Below are positions 62,535 to 64,000 of a DNA stretch of 64,000 nucleotides, piece by piece. Below the pieces are notes generated by a model. It did not search any database. It was not told where the DNA came from and saw nothing but the letters and a program-made list of their open reading frames with translations. A program made the translations under genes and the position numbers. Position 1 is the first letter of the stretch. The number at the start of each line of letters is the position of its first letter. The stretch comes from Thamnaconus septentrionalis (Eukaryota; Chordata; Actinopteri; Tetraodontiformes; Monacanthidae): assembly GCA_009823395.1 (NCBI GenBank), contig CM020515.1:14494489-14558488 (forward strand), in the 5' to 3' direction.

Positions 62535-64000
62535 GCGCCAACACGCGCTTATATTCAGTTAGGAAAACACTACTGATTGATTTTAATATTTGATAGTGAT
62601 AACTTAACTTCTGACGGTTTGTTGCCTCACGCGCGCCTTTGCATCCTGAGATGAAGCGCCGCCATTCCCCGACGCTCTGCGGATTGATGTTTATGCCTCA
62701 CATGCTTCAACAACAAATAGTTAGTTCAGCGGCAAAGCTGCCGCCATCAAGGAAATGATTGCCTCAGAGAATCTGACACAGCCAAGCGTGCAAAACCGAA
62801 TGAATGGCAATCATATCTCACTTACGAATCAGAAAGCGACGCAAACCTCCAACATTTGTGATCAAGAGAAAATTTCGGTGGGAACAACGCCCCCTCGACC
62901 CATGATCGCCTCAAATTGGAGTAAATTGAAAAACATCGGATTTCTTTTGCCAAGTGCTGAGGTTTGGTTACAGTCAGGTTTCAGACTGGTGCTTTGTTTC
63001 AAAGGAGACGTATCGGTAGACCCTACTGAAGGCCAGCCACGCAGTGTTAGCGTTTGATGAGACAGCAGAGGACGACAAAAACGTACGCTTCGCCCGGGGG
63101 TCTCGAAGTAATTCTCCCTCTGACTCATCGGCGCCGAAGCTTTGTCACACTCTATACTCTTTTGTACTCTCTCGAGTTAGGCGAGCGGGAGCAATACGAG
63201 GAAGTGTAACAATAAATGAGAGTGAGATAGAATTCATTAATTACTTCTTCACCTCCATAAAACTAATTACTCGCCAAAGTGAATATAATTATCCTTTCTC
63301 TCTTTCTCTGGAAAACGCAGCAGACATACCATGAAATATCATTACCATCAGCATCTGATGGAGCTTCGCCCTGAGCCGTTCTGTGTGTCTGCTGTCAGAC
63401 CTGCCTCCCAGGATGCCCGGGGAACGGCGGCGGAATTTAATTCACTGATTATTCAAAGCAAAGGGATGATTTGGTCACGCTTGGGCTCGCGCTGGATGTG
63501 CAGGCGCGGGGAGAGAGTGACATTGACGGAGAGGTATGGCTCTGCCTAAAATTGTTATCTGCAAAATGATAGAGAATATTCGCCCCTCAGTAAACTCCAA
63601 AGCTGCAACGGCATGATTTCTGAGCAATTACACAATCCCACCTAGCGATGCCAACAGCTGCCATTCAAGTTCAAAGCAATGTCCCGGCAGAAATTAAAAA
63701 CAAAACAAAGCAAAACAAAAAACTGCTCATGTAAACCATCGCCCTTCTGCCCTCGCCCCTCCTCTTGCATTGTTATCTTCCAGTTGGTCCTATCGCTAAT
63801 CTCCCTAATCCTTTTTGGCGAGGCTATCGCTAGCAAGGACAACACAATAGCATTAGACATTACTCCTTCACAACAACCTGATTATATTACATTTGCATCG
63901 ATGCTCCGCGGCCCACACGCAGGCCTCGGTCACAGCGAGAAGCGATAGCCCGGCGTTAACACTAGAACATTCATTTGAGATGGATAATGTTGTTAAGCCA

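Overview
The window is eukaryotic, almost certainly a teleost fish. It has spliced vertebrate genes, dense CA/GT, CT/GA and trinucleotide microsatellites, a fish-type SINE, and relics of hAT-like and Tc1/mariner DNA transposons. There are no prokaryotic features, operons or CRISPR arrays. Nearly the whole window is taken up by one minus-strand gene, which I identify as adhesion GPCR L1 (ADGRL1, latrophilin-1/CIRL-1).

I reconstructed 24 coding exons by matching splice sites, reading phase and remembered family sequence. Reading 5' to 3' (high to low coordinates): a start exon with signal peptide (58576-58645); rhamnose-binding lectin (44445-44658, 43023-43132); a 15-base microexon (35605-35619); olfactomedin domain (28056 down to 26611); Ser/Thr/Pro linker and hormone-receptor motif (24901 down to 23129); GAIN domain with GPS cleavage site (21875 down to 17131); seven-transmembrane core (16487 down to 14515); and a long cytoplasmic tail (14317 down to 6671) ending in a PDZ ligand, V-T-S-L. 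A 3' UTR probably runs to about 5125. The model encodes about 1,536 residues, provided one apparently extra base in coding exon 23 is discounted. The neighbouring exon phases all agree.

Region by region: 1-5124 is downstream intergenic DNA with a hAT-like MITE and simple repeats. 5125-7614 is the terminal exon. 7615-28056 is a compact block of small exons and short introns; one 703-base intron is mostly a MITE, and another holds a SINE with a perfect 12-base target duplication. 28057-44444 holds two introns of about 7.5 kb flanking the microexon, then the lectin exons. 44659-58575 is a 13.9 kb first coding intron with a Tc1/mariner relic and a CpG-rich patch. 58792-64000 lies upstream of the start exon and shows no exon I can support.

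The gene product is one adhesion receptor. The extracellular lectin and olfactomedin modules bind teneurin and FLRT partners at synapses, the GAIN domain self-cleaves, and the 7TM core signals. The tail couples to PDZ scaffolds. The most useful observations are the KVDQK microexon between lectin and olfactomedin domains, the one-base frame break in coding exon 23, a 27-base in-frame extension of coding exon 21, the MITE abutting a splice donor, and polyglycine expansion of the tail. I see no new multigene system here.
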